Assembly: GCF_001519075.1 (NCBI RefSeq)
Contig: NZ_KQ954244.1
Coordinates: 1,257,934 to 1,321,933 of the forward strand
Reading direction: 5' to 3'
DNA: 64,000 bases
Source of the DNA: Novosphingobium fuchskuhlense
Lineage (GTDB): Bacteria > Pseudomonadota > Alphaproteobacteria > Sphingomonadales > Sphingomonadaceae
Below the pieces are notes generated by a model. The model did not search any database and was not told the origin of the DNA. It worked only from the letters and a program-made list of their open reading frames with translations. Positions 16,220 through 26,091 of this stretch are shown piece by piece (the stretch's first letter is position 1; each line of letters starts with the position of its first letter). Made by a program: the position numbers and the translations under genes.

Positions 16220-17256
16220 GCTGCCGCTCCTTCGGATCCGGTCCAGCCGGGCACGCCTCTGGCGCGGCGGGTCAGCACGTCGAGGCAGGCCATGCGGATC
16301 GCTACACCGCTTTCCACCTGACGGGTGACGAGGCTGCGCGCTGGGTGATCGGCGACCTGGCTGTCGATCTCGATGCCGCGGTTCATCGGCCCGGGATGCA
16401 TGACGAGAACATGGGGCGCCAGCTTCCCGAAGCGATCGAGCGTGAGGCCGTAGAGATGGCGGTATTCGCGCGGGGATGGGATGAACTGGCCGGACATGCG
16501 CTCCTGCTGGAGGCGCAGCATCATCACCACGTCCGCCCCCTGCAGCGCGGCATCGAAATCGTGGCTAGGGGTCACCCCCATCGCGGCGATTTCTGCGGGC
16601 ATCAGCGCGGGCGGCGCACAGACCGTGACGACGGCCCCCAGCGCGGTGAGCGAGAGGATGTTGGAGCGGGCGACGCGGCTGTGGAGGATATCGCCGCAGA
16701 TCGTGACCCGAAGCCCGTTGAGGTCGCTCCCCGGGGCAAGGCCGAGCGCATGGCGGATGGTGAGCGCATCGAGCAGTGCCTGCGTGGGGTGCTCGTGGCT
16801 GCCGTCGCCGGCGTTGAGCACCGGGCAATCGACCTTGTCGGCGATGAGCTGCACCGCGCCCGAACTGGCGTGGCGGATGACGATCGCATCGGCGCGCATG
16901 GCGTTGAGGGTCATCGCCGTGTCGATCAGCGTTTCGCCCTTCTTCACGCTGCTGGTGGCGGCGTGCATGTTGACGACGTCCGCGCCGAGGCGTTTGCCCG
17001 CGATTTCGAACGACAGCAGCGTGCGCGTCGAGTTTTCGAAGAACGCATTGATGATGGTGAGGCCCGAAAGCACCTCGGCACGTTTGTGGCGCTGGCGGTT
17101 GAGCGCGAGCCACTGTTCGGCTTCGTCCAGCAGGTAGAGGATCTCGTGCCGCGCGAGGTGCGCAATGCCGGTGAGATGGCGGTGCGGGAAGGCGAGGCCG
17201 CCTTCAGGGTACCGACCTGCGGCTCCCAAGTCTTCGTGATCGATCGGCTTCGTCAT
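16216..17256 (-). CDS. pyrB: Aspartate carbamoyltransferase catalytic subunit
   Basis: Likely the catalytic chain of the second step of pyrimidine synthesis, joining carbamoyl phosphate to aspartate. The carbamoyl-phosphate loop [13 protein letters not shown] is clear, as are [28 protein letters not shown] and HPGPMNRG. The ATG at 17256 gives 346 residues with AGGGG about ten bases upstream. Another ATG at 17265 lies almost on that site. The length is slightly above the usual 310-330 because of an N-terminal extension. It is cotranscribed with the pyrC' gene. Confidence 0.94.
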   Translation of the reverse strand: MTKPIDHEDLGAAGRYPEGGLAFPHRHLTGIAHLARHEILYLLDEAEQWLALNRQRHKRAEVLSGLTIINAFFENSTRTLLSFEIAGKRLGADVVNMHAATSSVKKGETLIDTAMTLNAMRADAIVIRHASSGAVQLIADKVDCPVLNAGDGSHEHPTQALLDALTIRHALGLAPGSDLNGLRVTICGDILHSRVARSNILSLTALGAVVTVCAPPALMPAEIAAMGVTPSHDFDAALQGADVVMMLRLQQERMSGQFIPSPREYRHLYGLTLDRFGKLAPHVLVMHPGPMNRGIEIDSQVADHPARSLVTRQVESGVAIRMACLDVLTRRARGVPGWTGSEGAAA

Positions 17257-17340
17257 CGAAACCATGCCCCTAGTGCGCCTCTTGGGGCGGCTCAAGTGTT
17301 TCGGCTGGTATCGGTGGCCTGCGAGACCTAGATATCCCCC

Positions 17341-19242
17341 ATGAAATTTGCCCGCTCGGTCTGGAAGATCCTCGTCGCCATCAAGGACGGCCTCGTGCTG
17401 CTCCTGCTGCTGCTGTTCTTCGGCGGGCTCTATGCCTTGCTGACCTTGCGGCCAAGCCCGGGCGTTGTGCAGGCGGGCGCGCTCTACATCGCGCTCGAAG
17501 GCCCGGTGGTGGAGGAACGCGCGCGGCTGCGGCCCACCCAGCTGCTGGCGGGTGGCGGGCGTTCAAAGGCGGTGCAGGAGCGCGATCTCGTCCGCGCGGT
17601 GGAAGCGGCGGCGCTCGACGACCGTATCAAGGCGGTCGTGCTCGATCTCGACAGCTTTGGCGGCGGCAGCCAGGTGGCGATGACCCGGATCGGCGCGGCG
17701 ATGGACAAGGTGCGCAGCGCGAAGAAGCCGGTGCTGGTCCATGCGGGGCTTTATACCGATGACGGCGTGCAGCTGGCCGCCCATGCCAGTGAGGCCTGGG
17801 TCGATCCGCTTGGCGGCGCGATGGTGACGGGGCCGGGCGGCACCAACCTCTATTTCAAGGCGCTGCTCGACCGGCTCAAGGTCAAGGCGCACGTCTTCAA
17901 GGTCGGCACCTACAAGAGCGCGGTGGAGCCCTTCACCCGAGAAAACGCCTCTCCCGAGGCCAAGGCGGCACTGGGCGCGGTCTATGCCGCGCTGTGGGAG
18001 GCATGGCAGGCCGATGTGAAGAAGGCGCGGCCCAAGGCCGACATCAAGCTGGTGACGGGCGATCCGGTGAAGTGGATCGCGGCCTCCGGCGGCGATGCGG
18101 CCAAGGCGGCGGTGGCGGCCGGCCTTGTCGACCGCGTGGGCGACAAGGTCGCGTTCGGCAAGCGCGTCGCCGAGATTGTCGGCGAGGATCCCTCCGGCAG
18201 CGAGGGCGCGTTCAAGGGCACCGCGCTCGAACCTTATCTGGCCGACCGCGCGCCTTCGACCGCGGGCAAGGCCATCGCGGTGGTGACGGTGGCAGGCAAC
18301 ATCGTCGATGGCGATGCCGGGCCGGGCACCGCGGGCGGCGACCGCATTGCCGAGCTGGTCGACAAGGCGGCCGCGAGCGGGGACTACGCCGCGCTGGTCG
18401 TGCGGGTCGATTCGCCCGGCGGATCGGTGACCGGGGCGGAGCGCATCCGGGCGGCCATCGCGCGGATGAAGGCGAAGAAGATTCCGGTCGCGGTCTCGAT
18501 GGCCGGGCTTGCCGCGAGCGGCGGGTACTGGGTGTCCACTCCGGCCGACCGCGTGTTTGCCGAACCGGCGACGATCACCGGCTCGATCGGCATCTTCGCG
18601 ATCATCCCCAGCTTCGAGGACGCGCTGAGCCGGATCGGCGTGGGCACCGATGGGGTGAAGACCACGCCGCTTTCGGGTGAGCCCGACGTGTTCGGCGGCT
18701 TTTCGCCGACTGCCCAGGCGCTGATCCAGCAGCAGATCGATTCGGGCTATGCGCGCTTCGTCAGGCTGGTGGCCGACGCGCGCCGCAAGAGCCCGGCGGA
18801 TATCGACAGAATCGCGCAAGGGCGCATCTGGGATGGCGGCACCGCGCGGCAGCTGGGCCTTGTCGACGAATTCGGCGGCATCGACGAGGCGCTGGCGTGG
18901 GCGGCGAAGCAAGCCGGCGCCGGCAGCTGGCACCCGGTCTACCTCGGCAACGAACCCGATCCGTTCGGCGCGCTGCTCGATCAGCTGGCGGACAGCGAAG
19001 GCGGCGCGGACCAGGGCCATGTGCTTGGCGCGCAAGGGGCAGCGCCCGATTTCGCGGCGCTGGCGGCGCAGCGGCAGGGCGCGTTGGCGGAGCGGCTGGC
19101 GGACGACCTGGCGCACCTCCTCGGCGGGGCCGGAGCGCAGGTGTACTGCCTCGAATGCGCCGGGATCGCACCTGCCGAGGCAGCAGCGGCGGGCCCGCCG
19201 GCACGCACATGGCTGGCCCTTATCGGGCGGCTGCTCGGCTAG
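17341..19242 (+). CDS. sppA: Signal peptide peptidase SppA, long form
   Basis: This 633-residue inner-membrane serine protease probably degrades cleaved signal peptides. One N-terminal membrane helix (residues 18-38, [19 protein letters not shown]) is followed by two tandem ClpP-like domains, as in the 67-kDa type. The candidate general-base Lys is in [17 protein letters not shown] (about residue 198), and the nucleophile Ser is in [12 protein letters not shown] (about 394), followed by TGSIGIF. It is divergent from pyrB with a short gap and ends before the tRNA gene. Confidence 0.92.
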   Translation: MKFARSVWKILVAIKDGLVLLLLLLFFGGLYALLTLRPSPGVVQAGALYIALEGPVVEERARLRPTQLLAGGGRSKAVQERDLVRAVEAAALDDRIKAVVLDLDSFGGGSQVAMTRIGAAMDKVRSAKKPVLVHAGLYTDDGVQLAAHASEAWVDPLGGAMVTGPGGTNLYFKALLDRLKVKAHVFKVGTYKSAVEPFTRENASPEAKAALGAVYAALWEAWQADVKKARPKADIKLVTGDPVKWIAASGGDAAKAAVAAGLVDRVGDKVAFGKRVAEIVGEDPSGSEGAFKGTALEPYLADRAPSTAGKAIAVVTVAGNIVDGDAGPGTAGGDRIAELVDKAAASGDYAALVVRVDSPGGSVTGAERIRAAIARMKAKKIPVAVSMAGLAASGGYWVSTPADRVFAEPATITGSIGIFAIIPSFEDALSRIGVGTDGVKTTPLSGEPDVFGGFSPTAQALIQQQIDSGYARFVRLVADARRKSPADIDRIAQGRIWDGGTARQLGLVDEFGGIDEALAWAAKQAGAGSWHPVYLGNEPDPFGALLDQLADSEGGADQGHVLGAQGAAPDFAALAAQRQGALAERLADDLAHLLGGAGAQVYCLECAGIAPAEAAAAGPPARTWLALIGRLLG

Positions 19243-19329
19243 GCGAAAGCATGCGCCGGGCTCTCCCGTTGGCAAGGCTTGCCCTTTGCCCGGCGCTGCG
19301 ATAGGGGCGGCGCTCGTTTTTCGCCGGAT

Positions 19330-19414
19330 GCGGGCGTGGCGGAACTGGTAGACGCGCTGGATTTAGGTTCCAGTATCGCAAGATGTGGGGGTTCGAGTCC
19401 CTTCGCCCGCACCA
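19330..19414 (+). tRNA. tRNA-Leu (anticodon UAG)
   Basis: An 85-base gene with CCA encoded. The acceptor arms GCGGGCG (19330-19336) and CGCCCGC (19404-19410) pair. The anticodon loop TTTAGGT holds TAG at 19364-19366, between CTGGA and TCCAG. A variable arm typical of a class II tRNA and the T-loop GTTCGAGTC follow. It reads CUN leucine codons. Confidence 0.96.
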
Positions 19415-19510
19415 GAACCGCCCCGTCCCAGTCGGTAGCAATCGGCCTGACCCTTCCGGGCAGTCCGCGACCATCATGACGCGACGTCGTACGAGAAAGT
19501 TGGATCACAG

Positions 19511-21082
19511 ATGCAGATCGTCGAAACCAGCAACGAGGGGCTCAAGCGGGCCTACGCCCTGACCATCGCCGCGAACGATATCGCCTCGCGTGTCGAGGGC
19601 GAGGTCAAGAAGATCGCGCCGCAGGTCCGCATGCCCGGCTTCCGCCCCGGCAAGGTTCCTGCCAACCTCGTGCGCAAGATGCACGGGCCCGCACTGCACC
19701 AGCAGGCGCTGGAAACCTCGATCCGCGAGGCGATGGACAAGCTCGTCGCCGAAAAGGGGCTGCGCCCCGCGACTCAGCCCGATGTCTCGCTCGCCGAGGG
19801 TTATGAGGAAGGCAAGGACGCCGAACTCACCGTCGCGCTCGAAGTCCTGCCCGAGATCACCGCGCCCGCCATCGACGGCCTGAAGCTCGAACGCCTGACG
19901 GTCGAAGTGAGCGACGAGCAGGTCGACGAGGCCATTGGCCGCATCGCGCAGGGCCAGAAGCGCTATAACGACGCGCCGGAAGGCACCGTGGCGGCTGACG
20001 GCGATCAGCTGGTCATCGATTTCGCCGGTTCGATCGATGGCGTCGCCTTCGATGGCGGCACCGCCGAAGACCAGCCGCTCGAGCTCGGCTCGGGCCGTTT
20101 CATCCCGGGCTTCGAAGAGCAGCTCGTGGGCGTGAAGGCCGGCGACGAGCGCACCATCACCGTGACCTTCCCGGCGGACTATCCGGCCGAGAACCTCGCC
20201 GGCAAGGACGCCCAGTTCGCCTGCAAGGTGAAGGCGGTGAAGCATGCTGCCGAATTCACCGCGGACGACGAGTTCGCCAAGTCGCTCGGCCTTGAAGGCA
20301 TCGACCAGCTGCGCGGCCTGATCCGGGGCCAGCTCGAGCAGGAAACGGCCGGCCTGACCCGCACGGCGATGAAGCGCGCGCTGCTCGACCAGCTGGCTGC
20401 CGGCCATGACTTTGCCGTTCCGCCCTCGATGGTCGAGGCCGAATTCGCGCAGATCTGGCAGCAGCTGACCAGCGAAGCGGAAAAGGAAGAAGATCCCGCC
20501 GCCGCGATGGCCGAGATCGAAGGCGAGAAGGACGACTACCGCAAGATCGCCGAGCGCCGCGTGCGTCTGGGCCTGCTGCTTTCGGAAATCGGTCAGGCCA
20601 ACGGCGTTGTCGTCACCGCGCAGGAAATGGAAATGCTGATGCGCCAGGCCGCGCAGCAGTACCGCGAGCAGGACCGCCAGCGCTTCATCGACTACATCCG
20701 TTCGGATGCGCTCGCCGCAGCCCAGCTGCGCGCGCCGCTTTATGAGGACAAGGTTGTCGACTTCCTGTTCGACAAGGCCGAAGTGACCGACCGCAGCGTG
20801 ACCCGCGAGGAGCTGCAGGCAGCGATCGAGGCGGACGAGACCGGCAAGCCGGCCGAAGCGAAGCCCGCAAAGGCTGCGCCCAAGAAGGCTGCTAAAAAGG
20901 CGAAGGAAGAGGCCCCCGCCGAGGACGTGGCTCCGGCCGAAACCGAAGCCAAGCCTGCCAAGAAGGCGCCCGCCAAGAAGAAGGCCGCCGAGGAAGCACC
21001 GGCTGCGGAAGCGGCTGTGGCCGACGAAGCGCCTGCTCCCAAGAAGAAGGCCGCGCCCAAGAAGAAGGCTGCCGACGCCTGA
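19511..21082 (+). CDS. tig: Trigger factor with long Lys/Ala tail
   Basis: A ribosome-associated chaperone and prolyl isomerase. The N-terminal ribosome-binding domain carries GFRPGKVP (residues 40-47), the conserved tail-contact signature. The FKBP-type domain is at about 157-245 (DQLVIDFAGSIDGVAFDGG, FIPGFEEQLVG), followed by the helical C-terminal domain. At 523 residues it is longer than the usual 430-450, because residues 445-523 are a Lys/Ala/Pro-rich low-complexity tail (KKAAPKKKAADA). It is followed by a clear terminator and lies upstream of clpP-clpX, as in many bacteria. Confidence 0.96.
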   Translation: MQIVETSNEGLKRAYALTIAANDIASRVEGEVKKIAPQVRMPGFRPGKVPANLVRKMHGPALHQQALETSIREAMDKLVAEKGLRPATQPDVSLAEGYEEGKDAELTVALEVLPEITAPAIDGLKLERLTVEVSDEQVDEAIGRIAQGQKRYNDAPEGTVAADGDQLVIDFAGSIDGVAFDGGTAEDQPLELGSGRFIPGFEEQLVGVKAGDERTITVTFPADYPAENLAGKDAQFACKVKAVKHAAEFTADDEFAKSLGLEGIDQLRGLIRGQLEQETAGLTRTAMKRALLDQLAAGHDFAVPPSMVEAEFAQIWQQLTSEAEKEEDPAAAMAEIEGEKDDYRKIAERRVRLGLLLSEIGQANGVVVTAQEMEMLMRQAAQQYREQDRQRFIDYIRSDALAAAQLRAPLYEDKVVDFLFDKAEVTDRSVTREELQAAIEADETGKPAEAKPAKAAPKKAAKKAKEEAPAEDVAPAETEAKPAKKAPAKKKAAEEAPAAEAAVADEAPAPKKKAAPKKKAADA

Positions 21083-21108
21083 TTTCAGCCGCAAGGCTTT
21101 GAAATTCC

Positions 21109-21140
21109 AAGGGGCGCTCCGCTGGCGGGGCGCCCCTTTT
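21109..21140 (+). terminator. Rho-independent terminator of tig
   Basis: A nine-pair stem AAGGGGCGC (21109-21117) and GCGCCCCTT (21130-21138), with a 12-base loop, ends in TTTT. It lies 27 bases after the tig stop. Confidence 0.85.
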
Positions 21141-21234
21141 GGTGTGTGCGCGGCATCCGTATTCGCCCGCAATTGACCCCGCGAATCAGTGCGTGAGAGA
21201 CTCGGGCAGGATCGGCTCCTGGGAGGGACCCCCG

Positions 21235-22251
21235 ATGCATACCGTTCGCAATCGCCTTGCTTCACGACCTCCGGCAAACTCTGGTTTTGCTGCGGGGAAA
21301 ATGCCGCCTGGCCGGTCTGAGACCGGCTATGTTCCGCGCGGTTCGATGGCCATTCCGCTGGTGGTCGCGGAGGAATCCGGCCTCATCGAAACCCGCGCAC
21401 AGCGCCGCCGCAATCCCAAGGGCAAGAAGGCCCGCAAGGCCGCGGCGCGGCTCGCCGCCCTGCGCGAGGCCGAGGGCGTGACGCCTCTGGCTGTTGCCGC
21501 CGAGCCGCCGGAAGCGCCGCTCGCCGCGCCGCGGATAGCGAGGAAGGGCAAGCCCAAGGGTCAGATGAAAGGCCAGAGGAAGGGTAGGCCACAGGACCAG
21601 GGCCATACGGACACGCGGGCCACGAGGGCTGCGGCCGTGCAGCCCGAGCAGCTGCCGGCCATCCCGGTTCGCCCGATCGCCGTTCGGCAGGTTGTCGTCG
21701 CATCTGATCCAGTCCCAGCTCCGCGCAAAGCGGCACCCCCGGCGCTCACCCTGCCGGAACGGGCCGAGCCGCTGGTCGTCACCGATGCGCCGCGGATGCC
21801 TTTGCTGGCGGAAACGCACGAACTTGCAGCGGCTGCGCGCCCCTTGGCCGAGGCTCAGCCGGCCGAGACCCCGCAGGCCGTCCTGCCGCTACCGGCGTTT
21901 CCGCTTCCGGAAGAAGCGCCGCTGGTGGACGCGCCGCCAGCCCCCGAACCGGCCGTGGTGCCCGAACCCGAGCGGGCCACCGCGCTCGCGGCGCTGGTCG
22001 ATGCACCGCTTCCGCGCGCCCGTGCCCTTGTTCCCGCGCGGCGGCAGGGGCTGGTCGATGTGATCGCCTTTCTGCTTCGCGATTCCGGACGACGGCTGGC
22101 GCGCTGGTCGGCGCGGCGGCACAAGACCCGCGAGGAGCAGGCCGCACTGCGCCGCGCCGAGGCGCGTCAGCTCAACCTGCAGCGGGAGCTGGACGCGCTC
22201 GACGCATTGCGGCGGCACAAGGGCCAGGAACCTATTCCCCCCAGCGCTTGA
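21235..22251 (+). CDS. Pro/Ala-rich hypothetical protein
   Basis: Function unknown. From the ATG at 21235, which follows GGGAGGGACC, the protein has 338 residues. It has a basic segment near 55-80 (RAQRRRNPKGKKARKAAARL) and a second basic run near 105-125 (KGKPKGQMKGQRKGRP). A long Pro/Ala/Glu-rich disordered middle follows, and a C-terminal amphipathic helix rich in Arg, Glu and Leu (residues 280-330) probably forms a coiled coil. No membrane segment or signal peptide is seen. The 3' end overlaps the convergent amidase gene by 20 bases. Confidence 0.55.
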   Translation: MHTVRNRLASRPPANSGFAAGKMPPGRSETGYVPRGSMAIPLVVAEESGLIETRAQRRRNPKGKKARKAAARLAALREAEGVTPLAVAAEPPEAPLAAPRIARKGKPKGQMKGQRKGRPQDQGHTDTRATRAAAVQPEQLPAIPVRPIAVRQVVVASDPVPAPRKAAPPALTLPERAEPLVVTDAPRMPLLAETHELAAAARPLAEAQPAETPQAVLPLPAFPLPEEAPLVDAPPAPEPAVVPEPERATALAALVDAPLPRARALVPARRQGLVDVIAFLLRDSGRRLARWSARRHKTREEQAALRRAEARQLNLQRELDALDALRRHKGQEPIPPSA

Positions 22252-23728
22252 GCGAGGGCTTGGGTACGGCCACCGTCCGCGCGCGTTCATAGGCCGCGCC
22301 GGCTTCGAGCACGCGTTTGTCATCCCACTTCGTGCCCATGAACGAGAGGCCCATTGGCAGCCCTTCGACCGCGCCCATTGGCACCGTGAGGTGCGGATAG
22401 CCGGCGATCGCGGCAAGGTTGCCCATGCCGACATCGATGCCGTGATCGCCGGTGACGAGGTCGATCGCCCAGGCCGGCGGCGCGGTGGGGGCGATCAGGA
22501 ACGAGACGCGGTTGTCCGCCAGCAGCTTGTCGATCCCGTCCACCCCGGCAAGGCGCAGCGAATTCTCGCGTGCCTTCTTGTAGACGGCCGTGTCGGTCAT
22601 CGCCTCGGCTTCCTCGAAGCTGTCCTGCCCGAACCATTTGAGTTCCTCGGGATGCGCCTTGTTGAAGGCGATGGCGTCGGCCAGTGTGCGGGCCGGCGGC
22701 ATGTCCTTGAACGAGGAGGACGGGACCGACTGGAGATAGGCGGCGAGATCGGTGCGCAGTTCGTAGAGCAGCACGGTGTATTCATCGCGGCCCATCTCGG
22801 CGGGCGGGATGTAGTCGATATCGACGAGCACCGCGCCGGCGCCCTTGAGATCGGCGAGCGCCTTGTCGAACAGCGCGATCACCTTGGGGTTGCTCCCGAC
22901 CGCCTTGCGCAGCACGCCGAGCCGCACGCCCTTGAGGCTGGATGCGGCGAGCCCGGCAGCAAAATCGGTCTTGTGCGCGTTGGCCTCCGCCGTGGCCGGA
23001 TCAGCCGGATCGCTGCCGGCCATCGCGGTCAGCATCAGCGCGGCGTCGCGCACGCTGGTCGTCATCGGGCCGACAGTATCCTGGCTGTGGCTGATCGGCA
23101 CGACATGGGTCCTGCTGATCATCCCCACCGTGGGCTTGAAGCCGACGATGCCGTTCAAGGAGGCGGGGCAGGTGATCGACCCATCGGTCTCGCTGCCGAT
23201 CGCGGCCCAGGCCATGCCGGCGGCGATGGCGGCACCGCTGCCCGAGGAGGAACCGCAGGGCGACCGGTCCAGCGCATGGGGGTTGCGTGTCTGCCCGCCA
23301 ACCGCGCTCCACCCGCTGGACGACTGGCCCGAGCGCATGTTGGCCCATTCTGAAAGGTTGGTCTTGCCGAGCACGACGACGCCCGCTGCGCGCAGGCCGA
23401 GCATGAAGGGCGCATCGCGGCCCGCGCGGTTGTCCTTGAGGAGCAGGCTGCCGGCGGTCGTCGGCATCGGATCGGCGGTTTCGACGTTGTCCTTGACGAG
23501 GATGACCTTGCCCGCGAGCGGACCGGTAACGGCCTTCGCGGCCGCTTCAGCCTTTGCGGCATCGGGATTGAGCGCGATCACGGCGTTGATTTTCGGCCCT
23601 GCCTTGTCGAGCGCCTTGATGCGGGCGAGATAGGTGGCAACGCTGTCCTGGGCATGGACAGCGCTGCTGCCAAGCGCTGTCGCGGCAAGCAGAATGGCGG
23701 AAACGGTCTTGGCGGCACGGCGGAACAT
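22232..23728 (-). CDS. Exported amidase (amidase signature family)
   Basis: A 498-residue enzyme with a Sec signal peptide (ILLAATALGSSAVHAQ, residues 12-27), so it is probably periplasmic. The amidase-signature triad is visible: Lys79 in ILVKDNVET, the cis-Ser near 161 in CGSSSGSGAA, and nucleophile Ser184 in SETDGSITCPAS. These enzymes hydrolyse C-N amide bonds in varied substrates, including peptide amides, and the natural substrate here is unknown. It is monocistronic. Confidence 0.9.
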   Translation of the reverse strand: MFRRAAKTVSAILLAATALGSSAVHAQDSVATYLARIKALDKAGPKINAVIALNPDAAKAEAAAKAVTGPLAGKVILVKDNVETADPMPTTAGSLLLKDNRAGRDAPFMLGLRAAGVVVLGKTNLSEWANMRSGQSSSGWSAVGGQTRNPHALDRSPCGSSSGSGAAIAAGMAWAAIGSETDGSITCPASLNGIVGFKPTVGMISRTHVVPISHSQDTVGPMTTSVRDAALMLTAMAGSDPADPATAEANAHKTDFAAGLAASSLKGVRLGVLRKAVGSNPKVIALFDKALADLKGAGAVLVDIDYIPPAEMGRDEYTVLLYELRTDLAAYLQSVPSSSFKDMPPARTLADAIAFNKAHPEELKWFGQDSFEEAEAMTDTAVYKKARENSLRLAGVDGIDKLLADNRVSFLIAPTAPPAWAIDLVTGDHGIDVGMGNLAAIAGYPHLTVPMGAVEGLPMGLSFMGTKWDDKRVLEAGAAYERARTVAVPKPSLKRWGE

Positions 23729-23924
23729 GGATCACCCCCCTTGATGAGCGAGACGGGAAGCTGCGGCCAAGCCTGACGCCGTGCAAGCGCATCGAAGGGC
23801 AATTGCTGCGAATTTCCCCGGTCTTGCACCACTTTTCATGGTTGAAAGCGCGGATGCGCGGTTAACGCCCTTGAACATCCCGCCGTGGCACGCGACATAG
23901 ACGAGGCTTAGCAAAGAGGACTCC

Positions 23925-24635
23925 ATGCTCGATCTTTACGGCGCCCACGGCGCATCGGTTTACGGCAATCAGGGCAAGTTCGGCCGCGATCCCATCACCG
24001 GGGCGCTGGTGCCGGTCGTGGTCGAGCAGACCAGCCGCGGTGAACGCAGCTTCGATATCTTCTCCCGTCTTCTGCGCGAACGCATCGTGTTCGTGACGGG
24101 CGAGATCGAAGACCAGATGGCTTCGCTGATCGTGGCGCAGCTGCTGTTCCTCGAGAGCGAGAACCCCTCGAAGGACATCGCGATGTACATCAACTCGCCC
24201 GGCGGCGTGGTGACGGCGGGCCTCGCGATCTACGATACCATGCAGTACATCCGCCCGCGCGTCTCGACCGTGTGCATTGGCCAGGCCGCCTCGATGGGCA
24301 GCTTCCTGCTTGCTGCGGGTGAGCCGGGCATGCGCATCGCGCTCCCCAATGCACGGATCATGGTGCACCAGCCCTCGGGCGGCGCGCGCGGCATGGCGTC
24401 CGATATCGAGATCCAGGCGCGCGAGATCCTGCGCATGCGCTCGCGGATGAACGACCTCTACGTCAAGTTTACCGGCCGCACGCTCGAGGAAATCGAGAAG
24501 GCGATGGATCGCGACACGTTCCTTGAAGCTGATGAAGCGCTCAAGTTCGGACTCGTCGACAAGGTCTACGAATCGCGTCCTGAAGGCGATCAGATCGGCG
24601 GCGAGGAAGGTTCGGGCGGCGCGCCGAGCGCGTAA
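23925..24635 (+). CDS. clpP: ClpP protease subunit
   Basis: The proteolytic core of the ATP-dependent Clp protease, a 14-subunit barrel. The catalytic triad is visible: Ser123 in [11 protein letters not shown], His148 in IMVHQPSGG, and Asp197 in [14 protein letters not shown]. The 236 residues include short family-typical extensions at both ends. It lies 158 bases upstream of its ATPase partner clpX. The gap between them holds a perfect inverted repeat (24653-24698). Confidence 0.96.
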   Translation: MLDLYGAHGASVYGNQGKFGRDPITGALVPVVVEQTSRGERSFDIFSRLLRERIVFVTGEIEDQMASLIVAQLLFLESENPSKDIAMYINSPGGVVTAGLAIYDTMQYIRPRVSTVCIGQAASMGSFLLAAGEPGMRIALPNARIMVHQPSGGARGMASDIEIQAREILRMRSRMNDLYVKFTGRTLEEIEKAMDRDTFLEADEALKFGLVDKVYESRPEGDQIGGEEGSGGAPSA

Positions 24636-24652
24636 TGCCCGCATGATTTCGG

Positions 24653-24698
24653 CCTGATCCCAACATCTTGCCTTAAAATAACAGGGTGTGGGATCAGG
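24653..24698. promoter_or_regulatory. Perfect inverted repeat between clpP and clpX
   Basis: CCTGATCCCA (24653-24662) and its exact complement TGGGATCAGG (24689-24698) are separated by 26 AT-richer bases. It could be an operator, or a hairpin ending or slowing transcription from clpP (TTTTT follows at 24711). The ten perfect pairs make chance unlikely. Confidence 0.5.
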
Positions 24699-24793
24699 GA
24701 TTGTTCGCTATTTTTGTGTCCGGTTGATTAATGCCCTCCGGGTAGTAGGATAATCGGGTCCGCCTCTCGTGGAGGGGCGTCTGGGATTGAAGA

Positions 24794-26050
24794 ATGACCA
24801 AGCTTTCCGGATCGGATACCAAGAGCACGTTGTACTGCAGTTTCTGCGGCAAGTCGCAGCACGAGGTACGCAAGCTCATTGCCGGCCCCACCGTGTTCAT
24901 CTGCGATGAATGCGTGGAGCTGTGCAACGACATCATCCGCGAGGAGACCAAGGCCGGTCTCGCCGGAAAGAAGGACGGCGGCGTCCCTACCCCGCGCGAT
25001 ATCTTCACGACGCTCAACGATTACGTGATTGGCCAGGACCGCGCGAAGCGTGTGCTCTCGGTGGCGGTGCACAACCACTACAAGCGCCTGAAGCACAGCG
25101 GCAAGGGCGGCGATGTCGAGCTGTCGAAGTCGAACATTCTGCTCGTCGGGCCGACCGGTTCGGGCAAGACGCTGTTGGCGCAGACGCTGGCGAAGACGTT
25201 CGACGTGCCCTTCACCATGGCCGATGCGACGACGCTGACCGAAGCGGGCTACGTGGGCGAGGACGTCGAGAACATCATCCTCAAGCTGCTGCAGGCCTCG
25301 GACTACAACGTCGAGAAGGCGCAGCACGGCATCGTCTACATCGACGAGATCGACAAGATCAGCCGCAAGGCCGAGAACCCCTCGATCACCCGCGATGTTT
25401 CGGGCGAGGGCGTGCAGCAGGCGCTGCTGAAGCTGATGGAAGGCACCACTGCCAGCGTGCCGCCGCAGGGCGGGCGCAAGCATCCGCAGCAGGAATTCCT
25501 GCAGGTGGACACGACCAACATCCTGTTCATCTGCGGCGGCGCTTTCGCGGGCCTCGAAAAGATCATCTCGGACCGCCTGCAGAAGCGTTCGATCGGCTTC
25601 GGCGCGCATGTCGCCGATCCGGACAAGCGCAAGGTGGGCGAACTGCTCCAGAAGGCGGAGCCGGAGGACCTCCTCAAGTTCGGGCTGATCCCCGAATTCG
25701 TCGGCCGTCTGCCGGTGATCGCGACGCTCAACGACCTCGACATCGAGGCGCTGGTCAAGATCCTGCGCGAGCCGAAGAACGCGCTGATCAAGCAGTACCA
25801 GAAGCTGTTCGACCTCGAGGACGTGCAACTGACCTTCACCGACGAGGCGCTCGAGGCGATCGCCAAGAAGGCCATCGAACGCAAGACCGGCGCGCGCGGC
25901 CTGCGCTCGATCGTCGAAGGGCTGCTGCTCGATACGATGTTCGACCTGCCGACGCTGGAAGGCGTGACGGAAGTCGTCGTCGACAAGGACGTCGTCGATG
26001 GCCGCAAGGAGCCGGTTCAGGTTCTGAAGGGTAAGGAAGAAGCGGCCTGA
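24794..26050 (+). CDS. clpX: ClpX ATPase subunit
   Basis: The AAA+ unfoldase that feeds substrates to ClpP. A C4 zinc-binding domain opens the 418-residue protein (C15, C18, C37, C40). Walker A is GPTGSGKT at about residues 119-126, Walker B is IVYIDEID, and the pore region [10 protein letters not shown] is conserved. An IGF loop for ClpP docking is present as RSIGFGA. In alphaproteobacteria ClpXP drives cell-cycle proteolysis, including of CtrA. The start follows a short leader after the intergenic inverted repeat. Confidence 0.97.
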   Translation: MTKLSGSDTKSTLYCSFCGKSQHEVRKLIAGPTVFICDECVELCNDIIREETKAGLAGKKDGGVPTPRDIFTTLNDYVIGQDRAKRVLSVAVHNHYKRLKHSGKGGDVELSKSNILLVGPTGSGKTLLAQTLAKTFDVPFTMADATTLTEAGYVGEDVENIILKLLQASDYNVEKAQHGIVYIDEIDKISRKAENPSITRDVSGEGVQQALLKLMEGTTASVPPQGGRKHPQQEFLQVDTTNILFICGGAFAGLEKIISDRLQKRSIGFGAHVADPDKRKVGELLQKAEPEDLLKFGLIPEFVGRLPVIATLNDLDIEALVKILREPKNALIKQYQKLFDLEDVQLTFTDEALEAIAKKAIERKTGARGLRSIVEGLLLDTMFDLPTLEGVTEVVVDKDVVDGRKEPVQVLKGKEEAA

Positions 26051-26055
26051 TCCAA

Positions 26056-26086
26056 ATCCTCCCCATCCCTGCGGGACGGGGAGGAT
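26056..26086. terminator. Hairpin between convergent clpX and SOD genes
   Basis: ATCCTCCCCATCCC (26056-26069) pairs with GGGACGGGGAGGAT (26073-26086) over 13 of 14 positions with a three-base loop. It begins six bases after the clpX stop and lies just before the end of the convergent gene, so it could end transcription from both sides. There is no clear T-run. Confidence 0.6.
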
Positions 26087-26091
26087 CTTGA

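Noticed and set aside
19505..21277. Minus-strand frame of 590 codons
   Set aside because: Antisense shadow of tig, with Leu/Gly/Arg low-complexity sequence.
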